Made by a program: the position numbers and the translations under genes. A model generated the notes under the pieces. That model did no database searches. It was not told the origin of the DNA and saw nothing but the letters and a program-made list of their open reading frames with translations. From a virus: a stretch of 27,143 bases of DNA. This document shows, piece after piece, positions 20,166 through 26,722 of the stretch (position 1 is the first letter of the stretch; every line of letters starts with the position of its first letter). The stretch spans positions 1 to 27,143 of IMG/VR virus record IMGVR_UViG_3300017714_000125, one strand, 5' to 3'.

Positions 20166-20169
20166 ATGT

Positions 20170-20469
20170 ATGCCTCGGAAGTCCACCAAACAAGTTGGGG
20201 CGTTAGTAGAGCTTGGACGCAGGCGGGTCAAAGGTCTGGGTCTGGTGCTAAAAGTCTCCAATGCCCCAACACGTGGTATGAATAAGGAAGAAAAAGAAGC
20301 CTTCGATCCTCCTTTGGATTGGGAAGCAACTCATTCATATGAGAGGGTGGCTTTGGTCAAGTGGATTACAAGACCCTCTGACTACACCATGCTTAGTGTC
20401 TACAAGGAAACAGCTTGGTACCCTCTGAGTTGGCTCCGGGTAGTGTCTAAAGGCACACATGAAGCTTAA
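20170..20469 (+). CDS. SH3-like protein
   Basis: This 99-residue protein contains KQVGALVELGRRRVKGLGLV, then LKVSN, a 45-residue insert, and ERVALVKWITRPSDY, ending WLRVVSKG. The strand order (VGALV, GLVLKV, VALVKW, LRVVSK) fits the expanded family with a long loop. The ribosome site is weak (CTGAGAG). Function unknown. Confidence 0.65.
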   Translation: MPRKSTKQVGALVELGRRRVKGLGLVLKVSNAPTRGMNKEEKEAFDPPLDWEATHSYERVALVKWITRPSDYTMLSVYKETAWYPLSWLRVVSKGTHEA

Positions 20470-20507
20470 CATAATTTCAACAACATAATATAATAAAGGA
20501 GTAGCCC

Positions 20508-20717
20508 ATGTTCGTAATCGTGCACGTAAAAGGCGTAGACGTTATAGACCCCACATTAGTCGGAATCTCACCGTCAAAAGATATTAAAGTGATCGGCTCT
20601 TTTGACACGGAAGAACAGGCTTCTTATTGGATTCGAGAGAAGTTATCGCCAGTCCACGGAAGTGAAGAAAATTTTGTTATTCTTCCGATAGAATGGTATA
20701 ACGAAACTACTTATTAA
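20508..20717 (+). CDS. hypothetical small protein
   Basis: This 69-residue protein includes MFVIVHVKGVDVIDPTLVGI, IKVIGSFDTEEQASYWIREK and FVILPIEWYN. It looks like a compact beta-alpha-beta fold of the kind with 'FdTeeeA..W...' found in many small phage proteins. AAAGGAG precedes the ATG. Function unknown. Confidence 0.68.
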   Translation: MFVIVHVKGVDVIDPTLVGISPSKDIKVIGSFDTEEQASYWIREKLSPVHGSEENFVILPIEWYNETTY

Positions 20718-20735
20718 AGCAAGGAGAGACAAAAA

Positions 20736-20987
20736 ATGTTTAATCAACAAGCAGGGATGGGATTTGACCTAAGCAGCGCAGAAACGCTTTCGTGTGAGAA
20801 ATGCGGAAATGGTTATTTTGAATCTGCATTTGTTATTAAGAGGGTGACGGCTTCGTCATCCCCTACTGGTCAAGAAGGGGTCATTCCGATCCCGGTGTTC
20901 ATCTGTAAGAAGTGTAATCATGTTAATAAGGAGTTTGAGCTAACGGAAGATAAATTGAAAGCAGCGCAAATTGCGGTGCCACGATAG
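20736..20987 (+). CDS. zinc-ribbon protein
   Basis: This 83-residue protein has CEKCGNGYF (20-28) and FICKKCNHVN (about 55-64), giving a four-cysteine zinc ribbon. The stretch between includes VIKRVTASSSPTGQEGVIPI. I recall closely similar proteins in cyanophages and other marine myoviruses (two CxxC pairs around LSPTG.E...P), function unknown. CAAGGAG precedes the ATG. Confidence 0.75.
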   Translation: MFNQQAGMGFDLSSAETLSCEKCGNGYFESAFVIKRVTASSSPTGQEGVIPIPVFICKKCNHVNKEFELTEDKLKAAQIAVPR

Positions 20988-21201
20988 CTAATAATATTAT
21001 AGAATTTGGAGCACAATCGACCAGAAGGGATTTAAAGTCGATTTATATTGGTATTAACCCGGTTCATTGCCATGAACGAACCAGCCCAGCGTCCTGTATG
21101 TCATATAACGGAGGTGATCACTAAGGGCAATTGAAGAATGGCTGACAAGGTGTGAGTGAGGAGATCACCAATCCCTTCTTACTTTTTTGAGGTGTGTGTG
21201 C
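20988..21201 (+). other. non-coding leader with three inverted repeats
   Basis: About 210 bp without a convincing gene. AATCGAC/GTCGATT (21015-21043), GTTCAT-TGCC-ATGAAC (21062-21077) and GGTGATC/GATCACC (21113-21169) can form stems. AAGGG (21123-21127) with CCCTT (21173-21177) crosses the last one, making a possible pseudoknot, and a T-run follows. GGAGGTGATC (21110-21119) is a perfect 10-nt match to the 16S 3' end but has no good start codon after it. It may be a regulatory leader for 21202. Confidence 0.5.
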
Positions 21202-21450
21202 GTGAAGAGAAAAAAATATGAAGACAAGGTAAATATTTCAAATGAAGCTCGGCTTATGTACCTTCGTGGTCAAAAAGATGTTGATTACGAGGTTGTAAGT
21301 GTCAGAGAGGTTCAACCTACCCCAATCGTACCCATTGGGTTGTACTTTGTTGTCTTCTCTTGTGTTTTCACCACCCTAAGCTTAGCCTACATTTTATGTA
21401 GCCGCTTTATTCTTCCCTTCTTTGACTCTCTGATAGGTGCCCTCTCATGA
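21202..21450 (+). CDS. single-pass membrane protein, GTG start
   Basis: This 82-residue protein probably starts at GTG 21202, about 8 nt after GAGGTG (in-frame TTG 21187 and GTG 21196 are alternatives). A soluble N-terminus (KRKKYEDKVNISNEARLMYL) precedes a hydrophobic helix (GLYFVVFSCVFTTLSLAYIL) and a second short apolar tail. It sits after the structured leader and overlaps the next gene by 4 nt. Function unknown. Confidence 0.6.
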   Translation: MKRKKYEDKVNISNEARLMYLRGQKDVDYEVVSVREVQPTPIVPIGLYFVVFSCVFTTLSLAYILCSRFILPFFDSLIGALS

Positions 21451-21698
21451 GTGATGATACAAAAGACAATATTATTGATCTCTTGCCTCACTTAGAGGAC
21501 AGAAAACAAGCTGAAATTCTGCTAGCTCTAGAGGAGATTAGAGCAGAGGCTACAATGTTTCACCAAAGTGAAGTCTTAGTCGAGTTACACCATATATTAA
21601 ATGAAGAAAGAACAAGAAAAATCTTGACGGAAGAAGATATTCTTCAGATAGTAAAGATTTTTCATATGCAGGTTGCTGATGGTTATACTATTGTTTAA
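21447..21698 (+). CDS. hypothetical helical protein
   Basis: This 83-residue acidic protein is predicted all-helical (DNIIDLLPHLEDRKQAEILL, ALEEIRAEATMFHQSEVLVE, ILTEEDILQIVKIFHM). It is coupled to the membrane protein upstream. It could be its soluble partner, which is only a context-based guess. Confidence 0.65.
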   Translation: MSDDTKDNIIDLLPHLEDRKQAEILLALEEIRAEATMFHQSEVLVELHHILNEERTRKILTEEDILQIVKIFHMQVADGYTIV

Positions 21699-21706
21699 CC
21701 TTTCTC

Positions 21707-21724
21707 ATGCAAATACCATGCCAA
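21707..21724 (-). promoter_or_regulatory. isolated sigma54-like element on the minus strand
   Basis: The minus strand reads TTGGCATGGTATTTGCAT, matching YTGGCAY-G-N4-TTGCW with the correct spacing. If active it would transcribe antisense to the gene ending at 21698. Five such elements exist in the window, four of them in the palindromes at 11630-11703. Confidence 0.4.
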
Positions 21725-21780
21725 CTTCCAATCTCATGATCTTGTTAAGGAAAAAATGGAAAATAAACCAATAAATTTAC

Positions 21781-21809
21781 TTGACATTGCTGGAGTTTTA
21801 AGTTATATT
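21781..21809 (+). promoter_or_regulatory. sigma70 promoter lying within a longer open frame
   Basis: TTGACA (21781-21786), 17 bp, TATATT (21804-21809). It lies inside an open frame that begins at ATG 21756, so transcripts made from it must use the GTG at 21846. Confidence 0.8.
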
Positions 21810-21845
21810 ATACTTGTAAATGACTACAAGAGAAAGGAATCTCCT

Positions 21846-22277
21846 GTGAAGATTGACTTTAAGAAACAGTTCCGTGAAATAGAGCAATGGGTTGCGAGTA
21901 AGGGATATACGGTTAATCTAGAGACGGGCGTAGAAGATTCAATTGTCTGGGAGACAAAAACAATCAATGTTAATTCCAGAAATCATCCCGAAACTAAATA
22001 TTATACGTTGTTGCACGAGTGTGGACACCTTCTAATTTCACAGTCATCTAAGCAATGGGAAAAAGAAAACCCTATGTATGCCAGCGTTAGTGATGCCAGA
22101 ATAGAGAGAAGTAAGGCGTATAGAGTCTCCCTCGTTGCAGAGGAGATTGAAGCTTGGCGCAGAGGTCGACGACTTGCTGCACGATTCAAACACACGATTA
22201 ACAGCGACAAATATGATAGCCACATTACTGAGAATGTGTTTACCTATATTGAAGCAGCAGCGATAGGAACAATATGA
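21846..22277 (+). CDS. ImmA/IrrE-like HExxH metallopeptidase-domain protein
   Basis: From GTG 21846 this is a 143-residue protein with YTLLHECGHLLI (zinc motif HECGH) and a downstream helix VAEEIEAWRRGRRLA that can supply a third ligand, as in ImmA/IrrE (DUF955) domains. Such proteins often cleave or inactivate repressors. GTG 21846 has AAAGGA 7-8 nt upstream, and a perfect promoter lies just before it. The open frame extends back to ATG 21756, which also has AAGGA, but its first 30 codons would be the promoter itself. I prefer the GTG. Confidence 0.7.
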   Translation: MKIDFKKQFREIEQWVASKGYTVNLETGVEDSIVWETKTINVNSRNHPETKYYTLLHECGHLLISQSSKQWEKENPMYASVSDARIERSKAYRVSLVAEEIEAWRRGRRLAARFKHTINSDKYDSHITENVFTYIEAAAIGTI

Positions 22278-22363
22278 TGATAGAAGCAGCAATGTTTATG
22301 AACGGTTTTGTGTGCGGGGTGTTGTTCCTCGTCACTATTAGTATTTCCATGAGACAAAAGTGA
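22274..22363 (+). CDS. small single-pass membrane peptide
   Basis: This 29-residue frame is MMIEAAMFMNGFVCGVLFLV then TISISMRQK, one hydrophobic helix with a basic tail. ATG 22274 and 22277 are both possible; AGGA lies upstream, and the start overlaps the preceding stop. It fills the short gap before the exonuclease gene. Confidence 0.55.
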   Translation: MMIEAAMFMNGFVCGVLFLVTISISMRQK

Positions 22364-22370
22364 GTAAAGA

Positions 22371-22958
22371 ATGATTTTAACTGTTATTGATACCGAGACT
22401 TCTGGAGTCTCCCTTAAAGATCACGAGCTTCTAGAGATTGGCTTAATTTCTTACGTCGTAACTAACGACGGAGAAAGGCTAATCACTAAGAAGTTTGAAA
22501 AAAAGATTAAGCCAAGACATATCCACACGGCGAATCATCGTGCTCTAGAGATTAATGGGTATAATAAAAAAGAATGGGAGGGTGCGGTCTTTATTGAAGA
22601 AGTTCTTCCTGAAGTTACAGAAATGATTGAAAAGTCGTCAGTCCTTATGGGGCAAAATCTTATTTTCGATTTGCGCTTTTTTGAGAAGGCGTACAAAGAG
22701 AATCAGGTTTCAGTACCCAAGTTTCCGCCGTACATTGATACAAAGTCTATGGCAGATAAGCTTCGTAAAATTGGAATTTTAAAGAAGTCTGGTATGGATT
22801 ATTTATGTGAACACTTCAATATTAAGTTTGATGGTCGTGCCCATACAGCTATCGCAGACTGTGAAAGGACTGCTAAGGCTTTTGACGCTCTCTTGGAATA
22901 CGAGCCTGATTACGATTTGTGGACTTTTGAGTTTCCTTATGAGCCTTGGAGAAGATAA
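22371..22958 (+). CDS. DnaQ-like DEDDh 3'-5' exonuclease
   Basis: This 195-residue protein has Exo I VIDTETSG (5-12; D7, E9), Exo II GQNLIFDLRFF (94-104; D100) and Exo III GRAHTAIADCERT (155-167; H158, D163), the DEDDh set. The length and single domain resemble proofreading subunits and RNase T-like enzymes. It may proofread, trim DNA or RNA ends, or act in repair. It forms TAATG with the next gene. The ribosome site is weak. Confidence 0.88.
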   Translation: MILTVIDTETSGVSLKDHELLEIGLISYVVTNDGERLITKKFEKKIKPRHIHTANHRALEINGYNKKEWEGAVFIEEVLPEVTEMIEKSSVLMGQNLIFDLRFFEKAYKENQVSVPKFPPYIDTKSMADKLRKIGILKKSGMDYLCEHFNIKFDGRAHTAIADCERTAKAFDALLEYEPDYDLWTFEFPYEPWRR

Positions 22959-23170
22959 TGATAGTTGAGATCAAAAACCTAACCGATAAGATTATTAAGT
23001 TTGAAGAAGGAGAAATGGAGTACGATGAGGTTGTTTCATTTTTTCAAGAACTAGTTAACACGGGGCTTGTTTGGAACCTACAGGGTTTCTATGGAAGGAC
23101 CGCAGTAGAGCTTATTCAGACAGGGGCAGTCGTCGTCCCGGACGCTGATTGCGAAGGAGAAGTTGAGTGA
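22958..23170 (+). CDS. conserved phage hypothetical protein (LQGFYGRTA motif)
   Basis: This 70-residue protein includes YDEVVSFFQELVNTGLVWNL, then QGFYGRTAVELIQTGAVV. I recall this small phage family from the motif FFQ.L.DTG..W.LQG.YGRTA..LI..G (possibly DUF7417). Its function is unknown. ATG 22958 is in a TAATG overlap; the upstream in-frame ATG 22946 lies in the exonuclease gene. The next start is inside its stop region. Confidence 0.75.
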   Translation: MIVEIKNLTDKIIKFEEGEMEYDEVVSFFQELVNTGLVWNLQGFYGRTAVELIQTGAVVVPDADCEGEVE

Positions 23171-23409
23171 AAGTAGGAAGTCTTGTAAAGGAGCATTTAT
23201 TTACCACGAAGCAGGGTGAGGTGATCGAAAGATACGGAATTATAATTCGGAATGAGGCTGAGGTTAGTTTTGACGGTTACGTCGAAGTGGCATGGTCGAC
23301 TCATAAATCACACCCAGTAGGTTCGGATCAAAATGTGACAATCTCTCTCTCAGAGATAGAAAAAATAGAAGTCATTGCCCTACCGCCCAACAAACAAGGA
23401 AATGAATAG
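23167..23409 (+). CDS. VGSLV (SH3-like) protein, GTG start
   Basis: This 80-residue protein begins MKVGSLVKEHLFTTKQGEVI, ERYGIIIRNEAE, then YVEVAWSTHK and IEKIEVIALPP. It follows the family pattern closely and is most like the 9222 protein. GTG 23167 overlaps the upstream stop, with GAAGGAGAAG before it. Function unknown. Confidence 0.7.
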   Translation: MKVGSLVKEHLFTTKQGEVIERYGIIIRNEAEVSFDGYVEVAWSTHKSHPVGSDQNVTISLSEIEKIEVIALPPNKQGNE

Positions 23410-23695
23410 AGGAGATCTAGTTCGAGTGTGGGCTCTAGAGAGTTTATTACACCCAGAAAAAGAATCTATTTATTTTGACCCCACAGAAACTGATATCTTT
23501 CAACATGTGCCAAGAATCGGAATTGTCCTCAAATATGAAAAGTGGGAAAAAATAGCCACGATAATGATGCAGGACACGGGGGCTATTGAAAGGTTCCCAG
23601 CACGTGATGTCGAGATCATCAAGAGATCTCCAGAGAACGTTAAATTTCTAAAAGAACTCTACCAAAAAAACTTTGAAGAAACAGAAGAAGATTAA
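23402..23695 (+). CDS. SH3-like protein, paralogue of the gene at 6595
   Basis: This 97-residue protein starts MNRGDLVRVWALESLLHPEK, then IGIVLKYEKWEKIATIMMQ, DTGAIERFPARDVEIIKRSP and ENVKFLKELY. The second half aligns with the 6595 protein over about 35 residues, sharing DV..(I/L)KRSPENV. It has an extra 20-residue insert in the first loop. The start overlaps the upstream gene by 8 nt. Function unknown. Confidence 0.72.
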   Translation: MNRGDLVRVWALESLLHPEKESIYFDPTETDIFQHVPRIGIVLKYEKWEKIATIMMQDTGAIERFPARDVEIIKRSPENVKFLKELYQKNFEETEED

Positions 23696-23704
23696 AAATA
23701 ATCC

Positions 23705-23733
23705 TTGACTTCTCGCCTCACTAATGCTATATT
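23705..23733 (+). promoter_or_regulatory. sigma70 promoter
   Basis: TTGACT (23705-23710), 17 bp, TATATT (23728-23733). It serves the HAD-family gene. Confidence 0.85.
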
Positions 23734-23753
23734 ATTAATGTGAGGTGAGAAGT

Positions 23754-24392
23754 ATGAGTATTCATTTTTATTGTGATATGGACGGCGTTCTGGTCGACTT
23801 TGTGGCTGGAGCCGTAAAGAAGATGAACGAAACAATTGATCTTCCAAACCACCCTCTAAGAGAACTAGCTGTTTTTGCTAGAGATGAGATTGGTGATGGT
23901 CCGGTTGAAAAAAAACACCTGATCAAGGGCAGCGGATTTGCCTCCTCTGCACTCCGTCGATATATGAGACCCCTTCTACAGGATGATGAAGAGTTCTGGA
24001 CCAACCTTCCTTGGATACCCGGTGGTCGAGAGATTTGGGACTCTATTAAGCAGCACAACCCAACAATCTTGACATCCCCTATGGATCAAAACGGTCATCA
24101 GGAATCTATTTTTGGAAAGCAAAAGTGGATTAAGCGTGAGCTTGGACTAGGTACTAGTGAGAGGGTAATATTCTCTCACGACAAGTATGAACACGCTGTA
24201 AAGGGGGTTACGATAGGTGTATTGATTGATGATTACGATAAGAACATCAACCTGTTTAGAGAACATGGAGGGATCGCAATTCATCATAAAAATAATTTAT
24301 CTAATACTCTCAATGCGTTGGAGGATATAAAAAATGGATATGGAAGTGCCCTTGGAAATATTAATCGAGGAACAGAGACGCAAGGAAGCTGA
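23754..24392 (+). CDS. HAD-superfamily 5'(3')-deoxyribonucleotidase-like protein
   Basis: This 212-residue protein has motif I FYCDMDGVLVDF (5-16; Asp8 nucleophile, Asp10), motif II ILTSP (105-109), a lysine in FGKQKWIKREL (120-130) and motif IV VLIDDYDKNI (156-165). This is the class of small HAD nucleotidases that dephosphorylate deoxynucleoside monophosphates, common in phages. It would balance thymidine kinase in nucleotide metabolism; substrate choice is inferred. GAGGTGAGA precedes ATG 23754. Its 3' end overlaps the next gene by 59 nt, unusually long for this genome. Confidence 0.82.
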   Translation: MSIHFYCDMDGVLVDFVAGAVKKMNETIDLPNHPLRELAVFARDEIGDGPVEKKHLIKGSGFASSALRRYMRPLLQDDEEFWTNLPWIPGGREIWDSIKQHNPTILTSPMDQNGHQESIFGKQKWIKRELGLGTSERVIFSHDKYEHAVKGVTIGVLIDDYDKNINLFREHGGIAIHHKNNLSNTLNALEDIKNGYGSALGNINRGTETQGS

Positions 24393-24546
24393 GGAAGCTG
24401 ACCAGCAACGCCAACAGCTTGAGTTGCCCATCCCTATTATGGAGCCGCCTCCTATCGAAGACGAAGCCGAAGAGAGTAATCGTGGCGTTGTTATCATCGA
24501 TGACGAAGAAGAGTCGGGCTACGGAGTCATCATACTAGACTTGTGA
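24334..24546 (+). CDS. acidic hypothetical protein
   Basis: This 70-residue protein is MDMEVPLEILIEEQRRKEAE, then a Gln/Glu helix, a proline stretch (LPIPIMEPPPIEDEAEE) and a C-terminus RGVVIIDDEEESGYGVIILD. The repeated GV(V/I)II-D motif near the end is notable. I recall phage proteins of similar build (MEVPL..., then Pro-rich, then GVVIID) with no known role. GGAGG lies upstream, and the frame overlaps the HAD gene by 59 nt in another frame. Confidence 0.68.
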   Translation: MDMEVPLEILIEEQRRKEAEEADQQRQQLELPIPIMEPPPIEDEAEESNRGVVIIDDEEESGYGVIILDL

Positions 24547-24851
24547 GCGGCTTCATTCAAAAGATAACCAATTATGGGTTGGGTTTTGTGCTGGTCGCCA
24601 ACCTAGTTGATATTTTCTTTACAGTAAAGTATATTTTTAGTGGTGTTCTGCAAGAGGCAAATCCGTTTATGGAACCTCTCGTTGAGCACCCTTTTCTATT
24701 TATAGCAGTTAAGACCCTCCTTGTTACAGGCGGGGTTATTTGTCTCCACCGGACAGCAGATCATAGGCTCGCCCAAGCCGGAACATACTTCTGTTTTTCT
24801 ATTTATTTTGCTTTAATGGTCTCATTCTATTATTTTTGCTCTACTTTTTAA
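24543..24851 (+). CDS. DUF5658-like membrane protein, GTG start
   Basis: This 102-residue protein has three predicted helices (about 12-32, 50-68, 77-100). GFVLVANLVDIFFTVKYIFS then GVLQEANPFMEPLV matches the DUF5658 pattern of NxxDxxxT...G...EANPxM. Its function is unknown; it is a small integral membrane protein. GTG 24543 overlaps the upstream stop. It is the last gene before a probable switch to the next module. Confidence 0.75.
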   Translation: MSGFIQKITNYGLGFVLVANLVDIFFTVKYIFSGVLQEANPFMEPLVEHPFLFIAVKTLLVTGGVICLHRTADHRLAQAGTYFCFSIYFALMVSFYYFCSTF

Positions 24852-24863
24852 CCATATTTCAAT

Positions 24864-24892
24864 TTTTGGACAATAAGCTCAGACAATACTAT
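24864..24892 (+). promoter_or_regulatory. weak promoter candidate before the Hc1-like gene
   Basis: A TACTAT box (24887-24892) has TTTTGG 17 bp upstream, or TTGGAC 15 bp upstream; neither is a good -35. A GCCC-CCTAT-GGGC hairpin (24904-24916) follows, as in other leaders here. This could be a different promoter class for a later gene set. Confidence 0.3.
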
Positions 24893-24945
24893 TTATTGTA
24901 AAAGCCCCCTATGGGCAAAAGTAGAATTATCGGAGGTTAAGACAC

Positions 24946-25176
24946 ATGGCAATGCAAGATGTTGTTGAAAGAGCGAGAAAGTTGGTTGAAGAGTTATCAG
25001 AAGCCATTGAATCTGAAGGGGCGAAAATGATGCGTACTAGCAACGTTTCAGCCTCGAAGCGTCTAAGAGCAGCCCTACTAGAGGCAGGGAAAGAATGCAA
25101 AGAGATTCGCAAAGAGATCATGGAAGAGATTAAAGACACGCAGTCTGGTCGTGCAGACAAGAGAGCGGGGAATTAA
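24946..25176 (+). CDS. histone H1-like (Hc1-type) nucleoprotein
   Basis: This 76-residue helical, lysine/arginine-rich protein reads DVVERARKLVEELSEAIESE, then SASKRLRAALLEAGKECKEI and RKEIMEE. The spacing of a first helix, a KxN/S-xxASKRLR stretch and a second helix with K..KEIRKE resembles the Hc1 family, which condenses DNA in chlamydiae and recurs in phages. CGGAGG precedes ATG 24946. In a phage it may compact DNA or travel in the head. The match is from memory. Confidence 0.72.
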   Translation: MAMQDVVERARKLVEELSEAIESEGAKMMRTSNVSASKRLRAALLEAGKECKEIRKEIMEEIKDTQSGRADKRAGN

Positions 25177-25179
25177 AAA

Positions 25180-26064
25180 ATGAAACCAATCACTAAGCAA
25201 TCCATCACAAAGATGATGGAAGAAGAGCTTGCTAACATGCAACCTCAAGCCATCACAAAAAATAAAATTAAAAAGATGATGGCAGAGGAACTTGCTAAAC
25301 TTAAAGAAGGCTTGCACGACGAAGGATTGAGAGAGATGATCTCTGATTTTCTTTCTAGCGAAATTTCAACTTGGCATGGAGAGGCGAAAGGCGAGCTACA
25401 GAAGCATGTCGAAGCCAACGGTTTTGATCTTTCCCGAGAAGTTTTACAAGCCTTGAGTGTTGGCGGTGTAGAGGAAGAACTTACCAACATGAAAGAGTCT
25501 CCTGACCGACTTATCATGCAGTACCAGAACGATGCCAAGGGCGCAGCGATGGGTCTGTTGACTGCTGGCAAGGATATGGCAGGAGCAGGGTCAACTACAT
25601 CCGCTTCCGATTATGCCTCTTACGTTATCAAGCAAGCAAACATCATTGTTGATGCAATGGTTGCGCTAGAGAAACACAACAACTCCGGTCAGGAAGGGCT
25701 CTCAGAAGCCCGTAAACGCCCCCTGAAGCGTCACAGAGACGCATTCGATAAGAACACCCGCATGGTTTCTGATTTACAGAAAACGATCTCTTCTTATTTA
25801 AAAGAAAGTGGTGCCAAGTTAAATAAAAACCATACAGCGGTTATCGAAAAGATCTCGACTCGCCTAATGCACATTGCTAACAGCCCGATGATTAATTTAT
25901 CTGAAGGCGATTCAAATTCCCGCATGATCTCCAGCCTTGAAAAAATCGGAGAAGAAATTAAAGGAATTGCACACATGTCAGCAGATCCAGCAGTTCTTGA
26001 TCGGCTTGAGTTTGTTGAAGAAATGATTCAACAGCTTTGGCAAGACATGATGGGTGTACAATAA
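25180..26064 (+). CDS. hypothetical helical protein with repeated N-terminal motif
   Basis: This 294-residue, largely helical protein has no signal peptide. The N-terminus holds two copies of one motif: ITKQSITKMMEEELANM (4-20) and ITKNKIKKMMAEELAKL (25-41). It resembles the ITK..L..II.EE tag often seen at the start of marine-phage virion proteins. The rest includes QNDAKGAAMGLLTAGKDMAG and a helical tail (LDRLEFVEEMIQQLWQDMMG). A structural or head-associated role is inferred from position next to the Hc1-like and metallopeptidase genes. The ribosome site is weak. Confidence 0.65.
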   Translation: MKPITKQSITKMMEEELANMQPQAITKNKIKKMMAEELAKLKEGLHDEGLREMISDFLSSEISTWHGEAKGELQKHVEANGFDLSREVLQALSVGGVEEELTNMKESPDRLIMQYQNDAKGAAMGLLTAGKDMAGAGSTTSASDYASYVIKQANIIVDAMVALEKHNNSGQEGLSEARKRPLKRHRDAFDKNTRMVSDLQKTISSYLKESGAKLNKNHTAVIEKISTRLMHIANSPMINLSEGDSNSRMISSLEKIGEEIKGIAHMSADPAVLDRLEFVEEMIQQLWQDMMGVQ

Positions 26065-26074
26065 GGAGAACATT

Positions 26075-26722
26075 ATGAAGTTTAAAGTAAAACTCTCAGA
26101 GTTGTATAAAATTATTGAAGAAGAGTATCAGCTTGTAAACGGCAACAGTTCAGCTTGGGGTCTCCCCGGAAACTGGGCTGCAAAAGTAGCCCCTGCACAA
26201 GAAATTGAAGAGAGTCGCATGGGCGACCTTCACCTCGAAATCCAAGATGCTTTGTCTGAAATTATGCAGCAGTACGGGGTTGGTCTAGAAGACATCGAGG
26301 GCGTTCTTGGAGACATGATGTCGGAACAGGGCGATGGAGCTATCGACCGAGGCTACATGGAAGAACCAGAAGGTGGTCACGCTTCTCCTGCACACTACCA
26401 AGAAGCTCAAGACCTGAGTGAAAGCGCAATGATTGATCTTGCCGTCCTCGGTTACCTTTGGGACAACCTTGGCGTACCGGGTAGTCTTGACAAGTTTATA
26501 AACTCTACTAGAGGGGTTGACAAGAAGATTGACGACTGGTTCAAGAACAATATGAAGAATCCTCTCGTGAGAGGGTTGTATAAAGCACTTATGCTTACAG
26601 GTTCACCGGGTGACAATTACCGGCACGATAAAAAATGGGAAAAGGAACAACAACAAGCTAAAGGGCTTGAAGAAAGTGTTAAAAAGTATGTTGTCAGGTT
26701 TCTAAATGGAAAAAATAAATGA
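26075..26722 (+). CDS. hypothetical protein, probable virion-associated
   Basis: This 215-residue protein begins MKFKVKLSELYKIIEEEYQL, the same kind of N-terminal helix tag (K..LS.LY.II.EEY) as its neighbour. The central part is acidic and polar; a helical region (AMIDLAVLGYLWDNLG) and a basic C-terminus (ESVKKYVVRFLNGKNK) follow. AAGGAG precedes ATG 26075; a longer frame from 26054 starts inside the preceding gene. It overlaps the next gene as ATGA. Function unknown. Confidence 0.65.
   Translation: MKFKVKLSELYKIIEEEYQLVNGNSSAWGLPGNWAAKVAPAQEIEESRMGDLHLEIQDALSEIMQQYGVGLEDIEGVLGDMMSEQGDGAIDRGYMEEPEGGHASPAHYQEAQDLSESAMIDLAVLGYLWDNLGVPGSLDKFINSTRGVDKKIDDWFKNNMKNPLVRGLYKALMLTGSPGDNYRHDKKWEKEQQQAKGLEESVKKYVVRFLNGKNK

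Noticed and set aside
21061-21082. GGTTCATTGCC as a possible tRNA T arm
   Set aside because: No acceptor, D or anticodon arms fit around it, and the bases pair better as a simple hairpin.
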